Source of the DNA: Galactobacter valiniphilus
GTDB lineage: Bacteria > Actinomycetota > Actinomycetes > Actinomycetales > Micrococcaceae
Direction of reading: 5' to 3'
Assembly: GCF_003575975.1 (NCBI RefSeq)
Contig: NZ_QQXK01000006.1
Coordinates: 62,001 to 126,000 of the forward strand
DNA: 64,000 nucleotides
Both the position numbers and the translations under genes were made by a program. The number at the start of each line of letters is the position of its first letter. Positions within the stretch are counted from its first letter, which is position 1. The notes beneath the pieces were generated by a model. That model saw only the letters and a list, made by a program, of their open reading frames with translations, was not told the origin of the DNA and made no database searches. This document shows positions 52,635 to 60,723 of the stretch, one piece after another.

Positions 52635-53717
52635 GTGAAGCTCGCCCGCGCACCCCGCCGCACGACCCTCACAGCACTGGCGACCGCCGGTGCCCTCGTT
52701 CTCAGCGCCTGCGGCGCCTCGGCCCCCAGCCAGGAGCAGCCAAGCACGGCGGAGGGACTGCGCGTTGTGGCTTCAACCACCGTCTACTCCTCCCTCGTCT
52801 CCGAGGTGCTCGGCGATCGCGGCGAGGTCGAAGCGCTGATCTCCTCCGCCGGCCAGGATCCGCACTCGTACGAGGCGAGCGCCCGCGACAAGCTCAAGCT
52901 CTCCAAGGCCCATCTGGTGGTGCTCAACGGCGGCGGCTACGACGCGTTTGCCGAGCAGGTCGTCGATTCGCTCGCGCAGCGCCCCCCGGTACTCGAGGCT
53001 TTCGAGGGGGAGGGGCACAGCCACGATCATGCCGGCGAAGAGGCGGGCGCGGCCGGGCCGAGCACCGCGGCGGCCGACGATCACGCCGACCACGACCATG
53101 ACCACGCGGATCACGACCATGCGGAGGAATCGCACGCGCAGAGCGAGGCCCCGACGCAGACCACGTCGGCCGACGCGGACCATGCGGAGCACGAGCACGG
53201 CAACGAGCACGTCTGGTACGACCTCCACCTCATGAAGGACTTCGCCGGGCGCGTGGGCGACGAGCTCGCGGCGATCGATCCGGCGGGCGCCGCCGGCTAC
53301 CGCGAGCGGGCCGCCGCGCTGGCCGGAAAGCTGGGCGGGCTCGAGGAGCGGGTCGAGGCCCTGCAGTCCTCGGCGAAGGGCCGCGGCTATCTCATGACCG
53401 AGCCCGTGGCGCAGTCCCTCTTGGAGGACGCGGGTCTGACGAACAAGACGCCGGAGGGGCTCGCCGAGGCGATCGAGGAGGGGGACGAGATCTCCCCGCT
53501 CGCCCTCAAGCGCGCGCAGGACGAACTGCGCTCGGGCTCCGTGACCGTCCTCGCCTACAACGAACAGACCACCGACGAGCAGACGACCCTGATCAAGGCC
53601 ACGGCCGAACAGGCAGGCGTCCACGTCCTCAGCGTTTCGGAGACCCCCGGCGCCGACGAGGACTACCTCACGTGGATGGGCTCCACCATCGATGCCCTGG
53701 AAGGCGCGCTCAAGTGA
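52635..53717 (+). CDS. znuA: Zinc ABC transporter substrate-binding lipoprotein
   Basis: 360 residues. Lipoprotein signal with lipobox LSAC (Cys26). The cluster 9 binding fold surrounds a His/Asp/Glu-rich loop of about 60 residues (from GHSHDH through NEHVWYD), the typical zinc-capturing loop; likely metal ligands include His in QDPHSYE, EHVWYD, and the later Glu/Asp (SETPGADEDY). Start GTG 52635 with GAAAGG upstream. Zinc rather than manganese is favoured by the loop and by the Zur-type box. Confidence 0.93.
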   Translation: MKLARAPRRTTLTALATAGALVLSACGASAPSQEQPSTAEGLRVVASTTVYSSLVSEVLGDRGEVEALISSAGQDPHSYEASARDKLKLSKAHLVVLNGGGYDAFAEQVVDSLAQRPPVLEAFEGEGHSHDHAGEEAGAAGPSTAAADDHADHDHDHADHDHAEESHAQSEAPTQTTSADADHAEHEHGNEHVWYDLHLMKDFAGRVGDELAAIDPAGAAGYRERAAALAGKLGGLEERVEALQSSAKGRGYLMTEPVAQSLLEDAGLTNKTPEGLAEAIEEGDEISPLALKRAQDELRSGSVTVLAYNEQTTDEQTTLIKATAEQAGVHVLSVSETPGADEDYLTWMGSTIDALEGALK

Positions 53718-54538
53718 CGCAGACCCCCGCCCTCTCCCTGCGCGATGCGTGCGTCGACTTCGGCGAACGCACGCTCTGGAACGGGCTCGACCTGGACGTC
53801 ATGCCGGGGGAGTTCGTGGCCGTGCTCGGCCCCAACGGCTCGGGCAAGACCACGCTCATGCGCGTGCTGCTCGGCATGCAGAAACTCACCCACGGCACGG
53901 CCGAGGTGGCCGGCAAACCGGTGGGGCACGGCTCGCGCAACGTGGGCGTGATCCCGCAGCAGCGCCCGCTGCCGGAGGGGACGCCGCTGCGCGCCCGCGA
54001 CCTCGTGGCCCAGGGCCTGGACGGCACCTCATGGGGCCCGCGCTTCCTCGACCCCCGCCGCAAGCGCATCGACGCCCGGGTGGACGAGCTGCTCGATCGG
54101 GTCGGCGCCACCAGCTATGCGGACCGACCGGTCTGGACGCTCTCCGGAGGCGAGCAGCAGCGACTGCGCGCGGCCCAGGCCCTCGCGACGGATCCGGCGG
54201 TGCTGCTCTGCGATGAGCCGCTCCTCTCGCTCGACGTGGCGCACCAGGAGGAGGTCACGGCCCTCATCTCGGCGCAGGCCAAGCAACACAACGCGGCGGT
54301 GCTCTTTGTGACGCACGAGATCAACCCCGTGCTGCCGTACGTGGACAAGGTCCTCTACCTGGCAGGCGGCCGCTTCACGGTGGGCACGCCGGACGAGGTC
54401 ATCACCTCCGAGTCGCTCACGCGCCTCTTCGGCCGCCCCGTCGACGTGGTGCGCGTGGGCCAGCGCGTCGCGATCCTCGGCGGGGACGACCACACCCACC
54501 ACGAGCACGACCACGAGGCCCCGGAGGACAACGCATGA
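53714..54538 (+). CDS. znuC: Zinc ABC transporter ATP-binding protein
   Basis: 274 residues. Walker A GPNGSGKTT, signature LSGGEQQ, Walker B VLLCDEPLLSLD, H-loop VTHEIN. A His/Asp/Glu-rich C-terminal tail (DDHTHHEHDHEAPED) is an added possible metal-binding segment, comparable to those in other zinc transport ATPases. GTG 53714 overlaps the znuA stop; the stop overlaps znuB. Confidence 0.94.
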   Translation: MTQTPALSLRDACVDFGERTLWNGLDLDVMPGEFVAVLGPNGSGKTTLMRVLLGMQKLTHGTAEVAGKPVGHGSRNVGVIPQQRPLPEGTPLRARDLVAQGLDGTSWGPRFLDPRRKRIDARVDELLDRVGATSYADRPVWTLSGGEQQRLRAAQALATDPAVLLCDEPLLSLDVAHQEEVTALISAQAKQHNAAVLFVTHEINPVLPYVDKVLYLAGGRFTVGTPDEVITSESLTRLFGRPVDVVRVGQRVAILGGDDHTHHEHDHEAPEDNA

Positions 54539-55464
54539 ACCTCGCATCCGATCTGATGCTGAGCGCCGCCGGCTCGCCGTGGTGGGAGAAGGTCTTCTCC
54601 TTCCAGGACTACGGCGAGCTGATCGGCCTGCTCTGGCCCTCGCTCGTGGCCGGCGCCGTGCTCGGCGTCGTGGGCGGCGTCGTCGGAGTCGTGGTGATGG
54701 CCCGCGACATGGGCTTCGCCGTGCATGGCATCTCCGAGCTCTCGTTCGCTGGAGCCGCGGCAGCCCTCCTGATGGGCATGGACGTGGTCACCGGCTCGAT
54801 CATCGGCTCCATCATCGCCGCACTGCTGCTGGGGCTCCTGGGGGCCGGGGCCCGCGAGCGCAACGCCATCACCGGCGTGCTCATGCCGTTTGGCCTGGGC
54901 CTCGGCATCCTCTTCCTGGCGCTCTATGAGGGGCGCAGCGCCAACAAGTTTGGCCTGCTCACGGGCCAGATCGTGGCGGTGGACGAGGCAAAGGTGACCA
55001 CCATGGTCGTGGGCGCAATCGTGGTGCTCGCCGGCATGGCGATCATCTGGCGCCCGCTCATGTTCGCCTCCACCGACCCCTGGGTTGCCGCCGCGCGCGG
55101 AGTGCCGGTGCGTGGCCTCTCCGTGGCGTTTGTGGTGCTGCTCGGCCTCTCGGTGGCCATGGCGATCCAGGTGGTGGGCGCGCTCTTGGTGCTCTCGCTA
55201 CTCATCACCCCGGCGGCGGCGGCGCTGCAGCTCACGGCGCGCCCGGGCAAGGCCGTGGCCCTTTCCGTCACCTTTGCGCTGATCAGCGTGGTGGGCGGCA
55301 TCCTGCTGGCGCTCGCGGGTTCGCTCCCGGTGAGCCCCTACGTCACGACGATCTCGTTTGCCCTGTGGATCGGTGCCAAGCTGGTCGTGTGGCGCCGGGC
55401 CGCGCGTGGCTTCACTGAGGTGCGTCGCCCTGCTGCGGCGCCCGCCCCAGCCCCTTCCCGCTGA
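54535..55464 (+). CDS. znuB: Zinc ABC transporter permease
   Basis: 309 residues, about eight membrane helices, ABC-3 family. GAVLGVVGGVVGVVVMARDMGFAVHGISELSFAGAA and LLVLSLLITPAAAALQL are typical. ATG coupled to the znuC stop. Its 3' end overlaps the convergent small membrane-protein gene by about 50 bases, so no separate terminator is seen. Confidence 0.94.
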   Translation: MNLASDLMLSAAGSPWWEKVFSFQDYGELIGLLWPSLVAGAVLGVVGGVVGVVVMARDMGFAVHGISELSFAGAAAALLMGMDVVTGSIIGSIIAALLLGLLGAGARERNAITGVLMPFGLGLGILFLALYEGRSANKFGLLTGQIVAVDEAKVTTMVVGAIVVLAGMAIIWRPLMFASTDPWVAAARGVPVRGLSVAFVVLLGLSVAMAIQVVGALLVLSLLITPAAAALQLTARPGKAVALSVTFALISVVGGILLALAGSLPVSPYVTTISFALWIGAKLVVWRRAARGFTEVRRPAAAPAPAPSR

Positions 55465-55654
55465 ACTCGCGCACCGTCACCCAGCCGATCCCGAGGCCCA
55501 CGAGGACCAGGATCGTGCCGAGGATGAAGCGTCCCTCGACGAGGGCGAACACGGCCCACACGAGGATCGCGAGGGTGCCGAGGGCCTCGAGCACGTTGGA
55601 GAAGCGGGCCACGGGGCGGCCGGGGACGCGGGTCTTGGGCTTGCGGGCGTTCAT
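55412..55654 (-). CDS. Small membrane protein, unrecognised
   Basis: 80 residues: basic N-terminus (NARKPKTRVPGRPVARFSN), two hydrophobic segments in the middle, and a polar Gln/Pro-rich tail. ATG 55654 has GGGAG 9 bases upstream; an ATG at 55672 is a weaker alternative. Convergent with and overlapping znuB, downstream of zur on the same strand. Role unknown. Confidence 0.62.
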   Translation of the reverse strand: MNARKPKTRVPGRPVARFSNVLEALGTLAILVWAVFALVEGRFILGTILVLVGLGIGWVTVREFSGKGLGRAPQQGDAPQ

Positions 55655-55719
55655 GGCTTCATTCTCCCTCATGCCGGGCGGGGCGCCCGCCACGTGAGCC
55701 GGCCGCCGGGCCACGTGCG

Positions 55720-56145
55720 TCAGCTGCGCTCGGCAGCGTCCAGCAGGGAACAACGGGCGCACAGCCCGGACAGTTCAACGGTGTGTCCCACCTGGGAGAA
55801 ACCGAAGCGGCTCGCCACGGAGGCCGCCCAGGCCTCCACCTCGGGGGCCTCGACCTCCTCGGTGGCACCGCACCTGCGGCACACGAGGTGGTGGTGATGG
55901 TGTTCAACGGCGCAACGGCGGTAGCCTGCCTCGCCGTCGGGCATGCGCATGACATCGACCTCGCCGGCCTCGCCCATCTGCTGCAGCACGCGGTACACCG
56001 TGGCCAGGGAGACGCTCTCGCCGTGGTCACCGAGGCACGTGTGGATTTCCTGCGCGGTGCGGAAGTCGTCGTGCCTGGCCAGCTCCGTCTCGAGCGCCAC
56101 CCTTTGCTTGGTGACGCGCCGTGCTGGGGCGGTCTGGCCGGTCAT
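55720..56145 (-). CDS. zur: Fur-family zinc regulator (Zur)
   Basis: 141 residues. Winged helix with SVSLATVYRVLQQMGEAGEVD, the metal-sensing block CAVEHHHHHLVCRRCGATEEVE, and the structural zinc pair CRRCG/CARC. Fur-family members have one or two CxxC zinc sites; Zur is chosen for the neighbouring znuACB and its Zur-type box (inference). ATG 56145 with AAGGAGGAG upstream; TAGACT (56209-56204) could be its -10. Divergent from the MBL gene. Confidence 0.9.
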   Translation of the reverse strand: MTGQTAPARRVTKQRVALETELARHDDFRTAQEIHTCLGDHGESVSLATVYRVLQQMGEAGEVDVMRMPDGEAGYRRCAVEHHHHHLVCRRCGATEEVEAPEVEAWAASVASRFGFSQVGHTVELSGLCARCSLLDAAERS

Positions 56146-56203
56146 GGAGCTCCTCCTTGCATGCAGCGCGGGCGCCGCGCGGTGCGGCCCAGCGTCTTCT
56201 TCC

Positions 56204-56209
56204 AGTCTA
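56204..56209 (-). promoter_or_regulatory. Possible -10 box of zur
   Basis: TAGACT on the minus strand, 58 bases before the zur start. Confidence 0.35.
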
Positions 56210-56227
56210 GCCGGGGGCGGCCAGCGA

Positions 56228-56233
56228 TAGGCT
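56228..56233 (+). promoter_or_regulatory. -10 box for a leaderless mRNA (MBL-fold gene)
   Basis: TAGGCT, 7 bases before ATG 56241. Confidence 0.45.
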
Positions 56234-56240
56234 CCGGGTC

Positions 56241-56918
56241 ATGAGGCTCACCAAGCACGGACATTCCTGCATCACCGTTCACACCGAAGCCAACGGGGCT
56301 CCTCGCACCTTGGCCATCGACCCGGGCACGCTCAGCGACGCGACCGCCGCGCTGGCGGGCGCCGACGCCGTGCTCGTGACGCACGGGCACCCCGACCACG
56401 TGGACGACGACGTCTTGTTCGCCTTCCTGCTCGGCAACCCCGGGGTGCCGGCCTACGCGCCGGCCGACGTCGTGGCGCGCTGGAACGAGCGCGAGGAGGC
56501 CGCCTCCCTCGCCGACCGACTTCACGTGGTGGGTGCAGACGAGGAGTTCGAGGTGCTCGGCGTGCCGGTGCGCTCCGTGGGCGGCCAGCACGCGCTCATC
56601 CACCCGCTCCTGCGCACCATCGACAACGTCGGCTACATCCTCGACGGCGCCGTCTACCACCCGGGCGACGCGCTCATCGTGCCGGCGGGAGACGCGACCC
56701 TCGAGGTGCTCCTGGTCCCGGCCTGGGCGCCGTGGAGCAAGACGAGCGAGGTGGTGGACTTCATTGCCGCCGTTCGCGCCCGCCGGGCCTACGGGATCCA
56801 CGACGCGCCGCTCACTGCGGCCGGCCACAAGATCGTGGAGACCCAGTTGGCCGGGCTCGGGGGCCGGACCGGCTCGGCCTACGAGCCGTGGGCCAGCGGA
56901 GAGTCGATCGACGTCTGA
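56241..56918 (+). CDS. MBL-fold metallo-hydrolase (UlaG-like)
   Basis: 225 residues. Metal motif HGHPDHVDD (HxHxDH) near residues 49-54, His in GGQHALIHP and Asp in VYHPGDALI. The N-terminus MRLTKHGHSCITVHTE is the UlaG/YtnP-like style that acts on lactones or phosphoesters. Substrate unknown. Starts directly after a TAGGCT box with no ribosome site, so probably leaderless. Ends with a hairpin 20 bases on. Confidence 0.88.
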   Translation: MRLTKHGHSCITVHTEANGAPRTLAIDPGTLSDATAALAGADAVLVTHGHPDHVDDDVLFAFLLGNPGVPAYAPADVVARWNEREEAASLADRLHVVGADEEFEVLGVPVRSVGGQHALIHPLLRTIDNVGYILDGAVYHPGDALIVPAGDATLEVLLVPAWAPWSKTSEVVDFIAAVRARRAYGIHDAPLTAAGHKIVETQLAGLGGRTGSAYEPWASGESIDV

Positions 56919-56938
56919 GCCACGCCTCGAAGGCCACC

Positions 56939-56969
56939 GCGCCCGCCGGCCCACCCGGCCGGCGGGCGC
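56939..56969 (+). terminator. Terminator hairpin after the MBL-fold gene
   Basis: 13-bp perfect stem (GCGCCCGCCGGCC), 5-base loop. Confidence 0.7.
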
Positions 56970-57034
56970 GCCGCGTTCCCACCCGGCCACGCGCCGTCGT
57001 ACGGTGAGGTCCACCCATCCCCTCAGGAGGAGTC

Positions 57035-57940
57035 ATGACCATCCCGGCCACCGTTCCCGCCGCCCCGGCCCCCACCGGCGAACTCATCGGCGCCCGCGAG
57101 CTGGACGGCTTGCTGCGCTCGGCCACGCCTCCGCTGCTGCTGGACGTGCGCTGGCAGCTCGTGGCCTCGCGCCCGGAGGATCCGGCCCATCCGGTCGGCT
57201 ACGGGGACTATCTTGAGGCGCACCTGCCCGGCGCGGTCTTCGTGGACCTGGGCGCCGAGCTTGCCGGGGCGCCCTCGCCCGAGGCCGGCCGCCACCCGCT
57301 CCCGAGCGCCGACGCCTTCGCCGCGAGCGTGGCGCGCTGGGGCCTCGCCGACGGCCAGCTCGCCGTGGTCTACGACGATCAGGGCGGCCTCTCCGCCGCC
57401 CGCGCCTGGTGGCTCCTGCGTCACGCGGGGCTTCCCGTTCGGGTGCTCGACGGCGGCATCCAGGCCTGGATCGCCGCCGGCGGCGACACGGAGGAGGGGG
57501 CCGTGACGCCCCCGGCCCCCGCCGTAGCCGCCACCGTCGGGTGGGGCGAGATGCCCGTGCTCGACGCGGACGCCGCGGCGGCCCTCGCGGAGACCGGCGT
57601 GCTGCTCGATGCCCGCGCCGAGCCGCGCTACCTGGGGCTCGAGGAACCGATCGACCCGCGCGCCGGGCACATCCCCGGCGCGGTGAGCGCGCCGACGGCG
57701 GGCAATCTGGGCCCCGGGCGCCGCTTCCTCACCCCGGCCCAGCTGGGCGAGCGCTTCGCCGCGCTGGGCGTGAGCGCGGACGGTGCCCCCGTGGGTGCCT
57801 ATTGCGGCTCCGGGGTCACGGCGAGCCACGAGCTGCTCGCGCTCGCCGTGGCCGGGGTGGGCGGGGCGCTCTACCCGGGCTCGTGGTCGCAGTGGTCCAA
57901 CGACCCGCTGCGTCCGGTCGCGACGAGCGCCGGGGCCTAA
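57035..57940 (+). CDS. sseA: Thiosulfate/3-mercaptopyruvate sulfurtransferase (two rhodanese domains)
   Basis: 301 residues, tandem rhodanese domains: an inactive N-terminal domain (about 15-145, no Cys) and a C-terminal one with the active-site loop CGSGVTA, Cys near residue 257. The CGSGVT loop points to 3-mercaptopyruvate. Start ATG 57035 with AGGAGGAG upstream; TACGGT near 56999 may be its -10. Monocistronic, followed by an inverted repeat. Confidence 0.92.
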   Translation: MTIPATVPAAPAPTGELIGARELDGLLRSATPPLLLDVRWQLVASRPEDPAHPVGYGDYLEAHLPGAVFVDLGAELAGAPSPEAGRHPLPSADAFAASVARWGLADGQLAVVYDDQGGLSAARAWWLLRHAGLPVRVLDGGIQAWIAAGGDTEEGAVTPPAPAVAATVGWGEMPVLDADAAAALAETGVLLDARAEPRYLGLEEPIDPRAGHIPGAVSAPTAGNLGPGRRFLTPAQLGERFAALGVSADGAPVGAYCGSGVTASHELLALAVAGVGGALYPGSWSQWSNDPLRPVATSAGA

Positions 57941-57971
57941 GGACCCCGCGCTATCCGCCGCGAGCCCTCGT

Positions 57972-58016
57972 CTTTTTCGCCGCTCCTCGACTCTTTGTCG
58001 CGGAGCGGCGAAAAAG
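57972..58016. repeat. Inverted repeat with T5/A5 arms
   Basis: 15-bp arms CTTTTTCGCCGCTCC and complement with a 15-base spacer; flanking CCTCGTC/GACGAGG extends it. Between sseA and the alcohol dehydrogenase gene. The A5/T5 tract lies on the outer side of the arms instead of after them, so it is not a normal terminator; no other copy found here. Confidence 0.6.
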
Positions 58017-58090
58017 TCGCGAGACGAGGCAAGCCCGAGACAACCCCGGGGCCTAGCGGCACCCGCCGAGCGGCCCGGCGGCGCGGCGAC

Positions 58091-58096
58091 TAGATT
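58091..58096 (+). promoter_or_regulatory. -10 box for a leaderless mRNA (alcohol dehydrogenase)
   Basis: TAGATT, 6 bases before ATG 58103. Confidence 0.42.
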
Positions 58097-58102
58097 GGTC
58101 TC

Positions 58103-59323
58103 ATGACCGTTCTGCGCCCGCCCACGCCCGCCGCCCTTCAGGCCCTGCGCCAGCAGCTGAGCCAGGCCCCGGACGGCGCGGTGAGCGCGCCGAAGGCGCC
58201 GGCCGGCCCGAATCCCGAGGGGTCCCCCGCGAGCGCCGCCGAGGCGCGGGCCGCCGCGGCCACCGGCCTGGCGCACACCGCCGTGGCGCGCGGCGTGCGC
58301 ACGCTGGGCGGGGCCATCGAGGAGATCTTCCTGCCGCGCCGCGCGGCGGGGGAGCACGACGTCGTCATCGAGGTCGAGTTCTGCGGCCTCTGCCACTCCG
58401 ATGTGCACGCGGCCCGCGGCGAGTGGGGCGGGCGCGCCCTGCCCTTCGTGACCGGCCACGAGATGGTCGGCCGCGTCGTTGCCGTGGGCTCCGCGGTGAG
58501 CGCTCACGCCGTGGGGGACCGCGTGGGTGTCGGTTGCCTCGTGGGCTCCTGCCGCGAGTGTGCCGCTTGCCTCCGCGGCCAAGAGATGTTCTGCGAACGG
58601 GGCTCGGTCGGCACCTACGGGGCCTGGGACCGTTTCCACGCCGAGCGCACGCAGGGCGGCTACGCGACCTCGATCGTCGTGGCTGAAGACTTTGTGCTCA
58701 AGGTGCCGGAGTCGCTCGACCCCGCCGCGGCCGCCCCCCTGCTCTGCGCCGGCATCACGAGCTACTCCCCGCTGCGCGCCGCCGGCGTGGGGGAGGGCAC
58801 CAGGGTGGGCGTCGCCGGCATCGGCGGCCTGGGCCACCTCGCGGTGAAGCTCGCGGTCGCGATGGGTGCCGAGGTCACGGCCTTCACGACGAGTCAGGCC
58901 AAGCTCGAGGCGGCCCGTGCCCTGGGGGCGCACCGCACCGTGCTGAGCAACGACCCCGCGGCGATGGCCGCGGAGGCCGGCACCCTCGACGTCGTCATCG
59001 ACGCGATCTCCGCCCCGCACGACGTGAACGCGCTGCTGAAGACCCTGCGCCCCACGGGCCGGCTGGCCCAGATCGGCCTGCCGCCGGGCGGGGACGCCGG
59101 CCAGGCCGTCGACGCCGCACTTCTGGTCCGCAACGGCCTGAGCCTCGTCGGTTCCAAGATCGGCGGCATCCCCGAGACGCAGGAGATGCTGGAGTTCTGC
59201 GCCCGGCACGGCGTGGCAACCGACATCGAGACCGTGGACGCCCAGCACCTCGGCGAGGCCTGGGACCGGATGGTGGCCGGCGACGTCCGCTACCGCTTTG
59301 TCCTGGACAACTCGACCCTCTAG
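58103..59323 (+). CDS. Zinc-dependent alcohol dehydrogenase (YahK/CAD-like) with N-terminal extension
   Basis: 406 residues. Catalytic zinc site CGLCHSD, GHEMVG and LLCAG; structural zinc CRECAACLRGQEMFC; Rossmann loop GIGGLGHLAVKLA. This is the cinnamyl-alcohol-dehydrogenase-like MDR branch reducing aldehydes with NADPH. Unusual: about 58 residues (Ala/Pro/Gly-rich, LRPPTPAALQALRQQLSQ...) precede the normal start of the fold near TAVARGVRTLGG; no signal peptide. The ATG is supported by TAGATT 6 bases upstream, so the extension should be translated. Confidence 0.92.
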   Translation: MTVLRPPTPAALQALRQQLSQAPDGAVSAPKAPAGPNPEGSPASAAEARAAAATGLAHTAVARGVRTLGGAIEEIFLPRRAAGEHDVVIEVEFCGLCHSDVHAARGEWGGRALPFVTGHEMVGRVVAVGSAVSAHAVGDRVGVGCLVGSCRECAACLRGQEMFCERGSVGTYGAWDRFHAERTQGGYATSIVVAEDFVLKVPESLDPAAAAPLLCAGITSYSPLRAAGVGEGTRVGVAGIGGLGHLAVKLAVAMGAEVTAFTTSQAKLEAARALGAHRTVLSNDPAAMAAEAGTLDVVIDAISAPHDVNALLKTLRPTGRLAQIGLPPGGDAGQAVDAALLVRNGLSLVGSKIGGIPETQEMLEFCARHGVATDIETVDAQHLGEAWDRMVAGDVRYRFVLDNSTL

Positions 59324-59364
59324 CGCATCCACCCCCACCGCACCACCGGCAGGAGAGAACCCCC

Positions 59365-59793
59365 ATGGCCACTCTGTTCACCCGCATCATCTCCGGCGAG
59401 CTGCCGGGCCGCTTCGTCTGGCAGGACGAGCACTGCGTCGGCTTCCTCTCGATCGGCCCGCTCAGCGCCGGACACACCCTCGTGGTGCCGCGCCAGGAGA
59501 TCGACAAGTGGACCGACGCCCCGGCCGAGCTCGTGGCGCACCTGAGCGTCGTCGCCCAGATCATCGGCAAGGCCCAGGTCGCGGCCTTCGGCGCCGAGCG
59601 CGCCGGGTTGGAGATCGCCGGCTTCGAGGTGCCGCACCTGCACCTGCACGTGTGGCCCGTGAACTCGCTCGCAGACTTCGACCTCTCCCGCGCCCGCACC
59701 GATGTGCCGGCCGAGGAGTTCGACGCCGCCCTGCACACCCTGCGGGCGGCGCTTGTGACGCAGGGGCACGGCGAGTTCGTGCCGCAGGCGTGA
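59365..59793 (+). CDS. HIT-family protein
   Basis: 142 residues, histidine-triad nucleotide hydrolase/transferase. The triad HLHLHVWP is present, preceded by FLSIGPLSAGHTLVVPRQE and GKAQVAAFGAERAGLEIAG. Members split adenylated lysine, AppppA-like or other nucleotide conjugates. ATG 59365 with AGGAGAG. Its stop overlaps the EamA GTG. Confidence 0.93.
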   Translation: MATLFTRIISGELPGRFVWQDEHCVGFLSIGPLSAGHTLVVPRQEIDKWTDAPAELVAHLSVVAQIIGKAQVAAFGAERAGLEIAGFEVPHLHLHVWPVNSLADFDLSRARTDVPAEEFDAALHTLRAALVTQGHGEFVPQA

Positions 59794-60713
59794 GCGCTCC
59801 CGTCTCCGAGGAGCGCCGGGAGGGCGCCCGCCCCGCTGCACCGCAGCGCGGCGCCGTGCTCAAGGCCGGCGGCTTCGTGGCCCTGGGCTCCTCGGCCCTG
59901 CAGGTGTCCTCGGTCATCGCGGCAGGCCTCTTTGCTGCGCTCGGCCCGTTCGAGACCTCGGGCCTGCGCCTGCTCATCGCCGCCGCCCTGCTGCTCATCG
60001 TCTTTCGGCCGCGCCTGCGCGGGCGGTCCCGCGCCGATTGGTTCGGGATCGTGGGCTACGGCGTGGCCATGGCCGCCATGAACGCGTGCCTGTACGCGGC
60101 GATCGACCGGATCCCGCTCGGGATCGCCGTGACCCTCGACTTCCTCGGCCCGTGCGTCGTGGCGCTCGCGGCGGCGCGCCACGTGCGCGAGGCGCTGTGC
60201 GCGCTGGGCGCCTTCGCGGGTGTGCTGCTCATCTCCCTGGGCCCGGGCGGCTACTTCGACCCGCTCGGCTACGCCTTTGCCCTCGGCGGCGCGGTGTTCT
60301 TTGGCCTCTACACGGTCATGGCCTCGCGCGTCGGCAAGGCCGACGGCGGCCTGGGTGACCTCGCGCTCTCCGTGGGCGTCGCCGCGGTGCTCACGCTGCC
60401 CGTCTCGCTGCCGCACCTCGCCTCCGTGACGGCGCCCCAATGGGGCCTGCTCGCCGTGTCCGCCGTGCTCGGCGTGGCCTTCACGTTCACGATGGACACG
60501 CTGGCCGGCCGCGTCGCGGATGCCCGCGTGGTGGGCACGTGGTTTGCCTTGGATCCCGTGCTCGGCTCGCTCGCCGGACTGCTGTTCATGGGCCAGGCGC
60601 TCACGTGGAGCGCGGGCGCGGGCATCGTGCTGGTGGCCGCCTCGGGCGCACTGCTGGTCTGGGTCGCGGGGCGGCGGACGCCGAGCCTTTCGCCGGACGG
60701 GGCCGTGCACTAG
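59790..60713 (+). CDS. EamA-family (DMT) transporter, RhtA-like
   Basis: 307 residues, ten membrane helices in two EamA repeats (KAGGFVALGSSALQVSSVIAAGLFAALGPFETSGLRLL; LGDLALSVGVAAV...). Typical of RhtA-like exporters of threonine/homoserine or related metabolites; substrate not proven. GTG 59790 overlaps the HIT stop. Its stop TAG is also the first half of the -10 box of the next gene. Confidence 0.88.
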   Translation: MSAPVSEERREGARPAAPQRGAVLKAGGFVALGSSALQVSSVIAAGLFAALGPFETSGLRLLIAAALLLIVFRPRLRGRSRADWFGIVGYGVAMAAMNACLYAAIDRIPLGIAVTLDFLGPCVVALAAARHVREALCALGAFAGVLLISLGPGGYFDPLGYAFALGGAVFFGLYTVMASRVGKADGGLGDLALSVGVAAVLTLPVSLPHLASVTAPQWGLLAVSAVLGVAFTFTMDTLAGRVADARVVGTWFALDPVLGSLAGLLFMGQALTWSAGAGIVLVAASGALLVWVAGRRTPSLSPDGAVH

Positions 60714-60716
60714 CGT
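60711..60716 (+). promoter_or_regulatory. -10 box for a leaderless mRNA (VOC gene)
   Basis: TAGCGT, overlapping the EamA stop codon, 7 bases before ATG 60724. Confidence 0.38.
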
Positions 60717-60723
60717 TCCCAGA

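Noticed and set aside
53020-53210. CAC/GAC-rich tract in znuA as a repeat array
   Set aside because: Codes for the His/Asp zinc loop expected of ZnuA; no regular unit or spacer, so not CRISPR-like.
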